Assembly: GCA_018110785.1 (NCBI GenBank)
Contig: JAGBHD010000059.1
Coordinates: forward strand, 1 to 43,935
Direction of reading: 5' to 3'
Source of the DNA: Oscillospiraceae bacterium
GTDB taxonomy: Bacteria > Bacillota > Clostridia > Oscillospirales > JAGBHD01
Length of the DNA stretch: 43,935 nt
Shown: piece after piece, positions 39,909 to 43,935 of the stretch
Layout: each line of letters begins with the position of its first letter
How positions within the stretch are numbered: the first letter of the stretch is position 1
Made by a program: the position numbers and the translations under genes
The notes under the pieces: model-generated
What the model was told of the DNA's origin: nothing
Seen by the model: only the letters and a program-made list of their open reading frames with translations
The model's database searches: none

Positions 39909-39945
39909 GTATTATTAGTGTAACATATATTTTTATCTTTGTCAA
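39909..39945 (-). promoter_or_regulatory. perR promoter with possible Per box
   Basis: Minus strand: TTGACA (39940-39945), 17 bp, TACACT (39917-39922). A 15-base segment (39909-39923, TTACACTAATAATAC on the minus strand) matches 10 of 14 fixed positions of the Per box TTATAATNATTATAA and covers the -10, consistent with autorepression. Confidence is moderate because A/T-rich sequence gives chance matches. Confidence 0.55.
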
Positions 39946-39959
39946 CAGCTTTTAAAAAA

Positions 39960-40869
39960 TTATTTTAAGAAATCTTCGGGATATTTACCCGCCTCTTTCA
40001 TTTCTTTTATTTTAGCAACTACCTCGGGCTTATCCTCTTTATAGGTTACGCCGAACCATTTTTCATTTGATGTTAATATCTTAACCTTTGCTTCTCCTTT
40101 TTTGATAAGCTCATCAACGGTTTCGGGAATTAAAAACTCCTTTTTCAAATCGCCTTTCGGAATATTTCTCAAAAACTCAGGAAAGGACTTTTCTAAGTTT
40201 TCGAGATAGGCTTCCTTAAAAGCCCAACAATTCATAGAAACTATGCTGTTTTCGTCTATCGGCTTTCTTTCTCCGTTTTCATCTTCATATTCTGCGCCGA
40301 AATGGGTTTTATAAATCTTTTTGATTTCTTTAATATCCGAAAGGTAGCCGTTTTCCCCTACCGATACTCCGCGAGAAACGCTTCCGTTTTCTGTTAAGGT
40401 GTTTTTAAGAACAAAGCCTACCATTGCATAGGTGGTATCATCGTTACTGTCTTTCAAAAAAGTCGTAGGCTGTTTTAAGGGTATCAAGCCCATAATAATC
40501 GTCGGAATTGATAACAACAAAGGGGGCATCAACAATTCCCTTGCAGCAAAGAAGCGCATGGGCAGTTCCCAACGGCTTCTCTCTTCCCTCTTCAACAGCT
40601 GAGCCCTCTGGAATTTTATAAAGCTCTTGATAAACATATTTAACATTTGCATATTTAGAAACGCGGTCGCCTATAAAGGCTTTAAATTCCTCTTCGATTG
40701 CTTCTTTTATAATGAAGCAAATGTTTTTAAACCCAACCTTTAAAGCATCATATATAGAAAAATCTATAATTGCATGGCCTTCTGCATCTACGGGATCTAT
40801 CTGCTTTAAGCTTCCATAGCGACTTCCCATTCCCGCTGCAAGAATAACTAAATAGGGTTCTCTGTTCAT
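39960..40869 (-). pseudogene. Sugar-nucleotide nucleotidyltransferase with a one-base frameshift
   Basis: The N-terminal frame (40869 down to about 40462) reads YLVILAAGMGSRYGSLKQIDPV, a nucleotidyltransferase signature, and reaches INSDDYYGLDTLKTAYDF before running into a stop. The C-terminal part continues in the other frame from about 40455 (FLKDSNDDTTYAMVGFVLKNTL) to 39960. The change falls exactly at a run of six A on the plus strand (40456-40461). With five bases the frames join as AYDFLKDSND. The joined protein of about 300 residues resembles UTP-glucose-1-phosphate-type enzymes. The frameshift may be real or a sequencing error. Confidence 0.82.
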
Positions 40870-40873
40870 AAAA

Positions 40874-43075
40874 TTATCTCCTTACTTTTTTAAGATTATA
40901 AACTATAGCTTCAAAATCCGATTTCGGCTCAAAGGACATTCCTGCGAACATAAGCTCATCACCGCCGAATGTTCCGATTTTCTCTCCCGCTTCATTAGTT
41001 ACTTCATAGCGGGCCTTCTCATCAAGGCCTTGGAGCTTTACAACCGCTCTGAGTCTTGGGCGGTAAAGCTGCTGAACAAAGGTAACTCTCGCCTTTTTTA
41101 AATCCTCGCTTACAAACATCCATGCAGAATAGGGCTTATCAAAGGGGCTTTCCAACCTGTAAAAATCGCCTTTCTCTAAAAGATCGGCATTTTCGCGGTA
41201 GGATTTAACCTGCGATGCGATTTTCTCTCTATCGTTTTCAGGCAAATTCAAGGGATTAAGCTCATATCCGAAAGATGCGCTCATTGCAACTGCCGCGCGA
41301 GTTTCGAAAGGCGTCGTTCTATTTGTTTGATGATTGGGACAAGCGGATATATGAGCCGTCATACTTAGCGGCGGATAAATCATAGAGGTTCCATACTGAA
41401 TGCGAAGACGCTCTATAGCCTCGCTGTCATCACTTGTCCAAATCTGCGGACAGAAATAGAGATTTCCCATATCGAATCTTCCGCCGCCGCCTGCGCAACC
41501 CTCGATAATCAAATCGGGGAATTTCTCGGTTATGCTTCTTAAAAGTCTATAGAACTGCAAAATATAGCGGTGGAAAATTTCGGGCTGTTTTTCGGGGGGT
41601 AAGCTTGAGGAATAAGCATCGCTCATATTTCTGTTCATATCCCATTTAATATAAGAAATGCGGTTTTCGGACAATAACGAGATAAGGCGCTCTTCTAAAT
41701 AGTTATAAACGTCTTCTCTCGTTATATCTAAAATCAGCTGATTTCTTCCGCGGCAGAAAGGTCTTCCCGCCTTTTTTATAGCCCAATCAGGGTGGTTTCT
41801 GTAAAGCTCGCTTGTTTCCGAAATCATCTCGGGCTCAAGCCAAAGGCCAAACTGCATTCCCTGCTTTTCGCATTCTTCTATTAAGGGGGTAAGTCCTCTC
41901 GGGAGCTTCTGCTCTGCAACAAGCCAATCCCCTAAAGATGTATCATCATTATTTCGGCATTCTTTTTCGCTTCCAAACCAACCGTCGTCTAAAACAAAAG
42001 TATCAATGCCAAGTCCATTGCAGCTTCGGATTATTTCAAGGATTTTTTCCTCATTAAAATCAAAATATGTAGCCTCCCAGTTATTTACAACTATCGGGCG
42101 GTGCATATCTCTTCTTTTGGTATGTCCAAGCTTATTTCTTATAACATTATGGAAATTATGAGAAAGAGCGTTTAAACCTTTATCTGTATAGGTCATAACC
42201 GCCTCGGGAGTTGTAAAGCTCTCTCCGGGGGATAATGTCCATTTAAAATCGTCGGGGTGGATTCCGATTTGGGCTCTTGTTCTGCCGTAACCGTCAACTT
42301 CAGCTCTTGCGATGAAGTTTCCGCTATAGCAAAGCGCCATTCCATAGGCTTCGCCCTGCCTCTCATCGGTTTCGGGAGAAGCTAATATCATAGCGGGATT
42401 ATGGCTATGCCCCGAAGCGCCTCGGCGGCTACCTGTTGACTGAACTCCGTGGTGCAGACGGACTCTTTCTAACTGACATTCCTCTAAATGATAGCCATAA
42501 AAGGAAATCATATCATACTGAGAGGTTGGTAAATCTAAATTTAAGCTCAGCGCCCTTGTTATTATAACGGGCTCATTTGTTGTATTTTCAACTATCGTGT
42601 ATCTCGCTATAATGTCCTCTTTTTCGAAGATACAATAATAAAGCTTTATCTTAAGATTTGTCGTTTTATCTACAAGGGTTAAAACCAATGTATTGTCTCC
42701 GCCCGAAAGGCCGGGTAAATTTTCGGGCTCTATTGTTCCTTTTAAAATTTCGTAGGACTCATAAACGGTATCAACAAGTCGGCAACCATCTGAAAATTCT
42801 ACACCGAATGCCGCTTCGTGATAATCTCCGCTGCCGTACGCGGGGTATTCGGAGGGCATTTCGTTAAGGGAGTATTTGGAATTTACGTCGCCCTCGTGCT
42901 GAGGGGCGAAAACGGGGTCGGAATACCATAGATGCCGATAGTCCCCTTTTTCGGAGAGCTTTTTTCCGTAATGAAGATTTACTATGTAACCTGTTTTTGA
43001 AACATAAAAAATATAAGATGTTTTTTCTGTTGAAAGAACAAACTGTTTTATTCCTTCATTATAAAAAACTGCCAT
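40874..43075 (-). CDS. Alpha-galactosidase, glycoside hydrolase family 36
   Basis: This 733-residue cytoplasmic enzyme (no signal peptide) has the GH36 layout: an N-terminal beta-sandwich, a TIM barrel with NNWEATYFDFNEEKI and TFVLDDGWFG, the nucleophile in YIKWDMNRN, the acid/base aspartate in WTSDDSEAIERL, and a C-terminal beta domain. It releases alpha-linked galactose from melibiose, raffinose-family sugars or galactomannan fragments. AAAGGAG precedes the ATG. It lies 11 bp after manA and 4 bp before the nucleotidyltransferase gene, forming one sugar-use operon. No transporter is visible here. Confidence 0.95.
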   Translation of the reverse strand: MAVFYNEGIKQFVLSTEKTSYIFYVSKTGYIVNLHYGKKLSEKGDYRHLWYSDPVFAPQHEGDVNSKYSLNEMPSEYPAYGSGDYHEAAFGVEFSDGCRLVDTVYESYEILKGTIEPENLPGLSGGDNTLVLTLVDKTTNLKIKLYYCIFEKEDIIARYTIVENTTNEPVIITRALSLNLDLPTSQYDMISFYGYHLEECQLERVRLHHGVQSTGSRRGASGHSHNPAMILASPETDERQGEAYGMALCYSGNFIARAEVDGYGRTRAQIGIHPDDFKWTLSPGESFTTPEAVMTYTDKGLNALSHNFHNVIRNKLGHTKRRDMHRPIVVNNWEATYFDFNEEKILEIIRSCNGLGIDTFVLDDGWFGSEKECRNNDDTSLGDWLVAEQKLPRGLTPLIEECEKQGMQFGLWLEPEMISETSELYRNHPDWAIKKAGRPFCRGRNQLILDITREDVYNYLEERLISLLSENRISYIKWDMNRNMSDAYSSSLPPEKQPEIFHRYILQFYRLLRSITEKFPDLIIEGCAGGGGRFDMGNLYFCPQIWTSDDSEAIERLRIQYGTSMIYPPLSMTAHISACPNHQTNRTTPFETRAAVAMSASFGYELNPLNLPENDREKIASQVKSYRENADLLEKGDFYRLESPFDKPYSAWMFVSEDLKKARVTFVQQLYRPRLRAVVKLQGLDEKARYEVTNEAGEKIGTFGGDELMFAGMSFEPKSDFEAIVYNLKKVRR

Positions 43076-43086
43076 CTTTTTTCTCC

Positions 43087-43935
43087 TTAAACTTTACTTA
43101 TAAGAAGATTTGCTTCTCCCGATATTTTAGCGGTTATGGAAGCGGGAATAAAAAGGCTGTCGCCTTTTTTAAAGGGTATTTCCTCTTCCGCTTTTAAAAC
43201 GCCCTCTCCCTCAAGCACTACTACAGAAACAAAGCTATCCTTTTCCCCGATAGCTGTTTCGCCCGAAAGAAGCATTGTTTCCATTTTGAAAAACTCGCAA
43301 GACGCAAGAAGTCTTCTCTCGCCGAATTCGGTTTTTATAATCTCGCCGACAGCTCCGTATCCTATGGTCGGGGGGATAGTTTCGGTTACATCTACGGCTT
43401 TTTCGATATGAAGCTCTCTCGGCTTTCCGTCAGCGCCGAGTCTTCCATAGTCGGAAACGCGGTAGGTAGTATTTGAGTTTTGCTGAACTTCAGCAATTAA
43501 AATCCCCTCGCCTATAGCGTGAAGCGTTCCTGCAGGGATAAAGAAAAGGTCGCCTTTTTTAACGGGAACTTTGTTGCATACCTCTAAAAGGGTGTTATCC
43601 TCTATTCTGCGGCGAAACTCCTCTTTGGAGATTTCCTCTTTAAAGCCGTAAATCAAAGAGGCTCCCTCTTCGCAATCAACAACATACCAGGCTTCGGTTT
43701 TGCCGAATTCGCCCTCGTTTTTCAACGCATAGTCGTCTGCGGGGTGCACCTGAACCGAGAGCTTATCCTTTGCATCTATAAGCTTTATTAAAAGCGGAAA
43801 ATAAGGAAACTTCTCGGCTCTTTTTCCTATTGCTTCATTTCCCCAGAGCTTTAAAACCTCCGAAAGCTCTTTGCCTTTCATTTCGCCGTTTAAAACTGTA
43901 CTCTCGCCGTCCTTATGGCAAGAAAGCACCCAGGC
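43087..43935 (-). CDS. manA: Mannose-6-phosphate isomerase class I, partial (start outside window)
   Basis: The frame is open to the right edge (codons A-W before the first possible start), so the N-terminus is cut off. The visible part has the zinc-binding cupin motifs KLIDAKDKLSVQVHPADDYA and KTEAWYVVDC, then FFIPAGTLHAIGEGILIAEVQQNSNTTYRVSDYGR, typical of the short type I enzymes of Firmicutes. It interconverts mannose 6-phosphate and fructose 6-phosphate. As first visible gene of the operon with the alpha-galactosidase it fits use of galactomannan or similar polysaccharides. Confidence 0.93.
   Translation of the reverse strand, partial: AWVLSCHKDGESTVLNGEMKGKELSEVLKLWGNEAIGKRAEKFPYFPLLIKLIDAKDKLSVQVHPADDYALKNEGEFGKTEAWYVVDCEEGASLIYGFKEEISKEEFRRRIEDNTLLEVCNKVPVKKGDLFFIPAGTLHAIGEGILIAEVQQNSNTTYRVSDYGRLGADGKPRELHIEKAVDVTETIPPTIGYGAVGEIIKTEFGERRLLASCEFFKMETMLLSGETAIGEKDSFVSVVVLEGEGVLKAEEEIPFKKGDSLFIPASITAKISGEANLLISKV

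Noticed and set aside
40444-40470. Programmed -1 ribosomal frameshift in the nucleotidyltransferase gene
   Set aside because: Restoring the frame needs a +1 (or -2) change at the T-run, not the -1 shift of a standard slippery heptamer, and I identified no stimulatory structure. An indel or sequencing error is simpler.
1-43935. CRISPR array, rRNA genes or a plasmid origin
   Set aside because: No regularly spaced direct repeats of 25-40 bases, no rRNA segments and no replication genes were seen. Chromosomal housekeeping genes dominate.

Overview
The window reads as part of the chromosome of an anaerobic, spore-forming, low-to-mid GC Clostridia bacterium, plausibly a gut member of the Oscillospirales or a related group. 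This is inferred from gene content, not from a marker gene. The evidence is a cotJ spore-coat operon, an alanyl-tRNA synthetase gene with a T-box leader, perR-rubrerythrin, GTP-type PEP carboxykinase, type III glutamine synthetase, Noc next to rsmG, ScpAB, and consistently Gram-positive Shine-Dalgarno sequences (AGGAGG types).

Bases 1-3900 are the accessory part. The C-terminal half of a large serine recombinase runs in from the left edge and ends about 25 bp from the point where cotJC, a spore-coat manganese-catalase-like gene, is cut off after about 67 codons. The simplest reading is a prophage or similar element integrated inside cotJC, a situation like skin in sigK. To its right are intact cotJB and cotJA, three XRE-type regulators, a divergent repressor switch with twin operators, and a compact locus of a 23-residue hydrophobic peptide facing a convergent antisense RNA that looks like a type I toxin-antitoxin system.

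Bases 3900-20600 are mostly housekeeping and envelope genes: yajC, pckG, a CAT-anticodon tRNA followed by structured repeat units, a padR-DUF1700-DUF4097 operon, rpmB, secG, rnr, fba, type III glutamine synthetase, a LiaF-like/DUF4097 pair, a YwaF-like membrane protein, a metallophosphoesterase and an internally duplicated membrane protein.

Bases 20600-36410 hold a long leftward operon (T-box, alaS, HIT protein, phosphoribosyltransferase, comEC, holA, TOPRIM protein, zinc-ribbon membrane protein), a class B penicillin-binding protein, rsmG-noc, and a rightward run of a site-2 protease, scpA, scpB and a short-chain dehydrogenase.

Bases 36410-43935, all leftward, hold an ECF sigma/membrane partner/serpin lipoprotein operon, perR-rubrerythrin, and a sugar operon of manA (cut by the window edge), a GH36 alpha-galactosidase and a nucleotidyltransferase gene with a one-base frameshift.

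The points most worth following are the interrupted cotJC, the candidate type I toxin-antitoxin locus at 3609-3885, the covarying repeat units at 6851-7160, the twin-operator switch around a repressor lacking its autocleavage residues, and the serpin operon. All calls rest on reading the sequence and on family knowledge. No database search was run.
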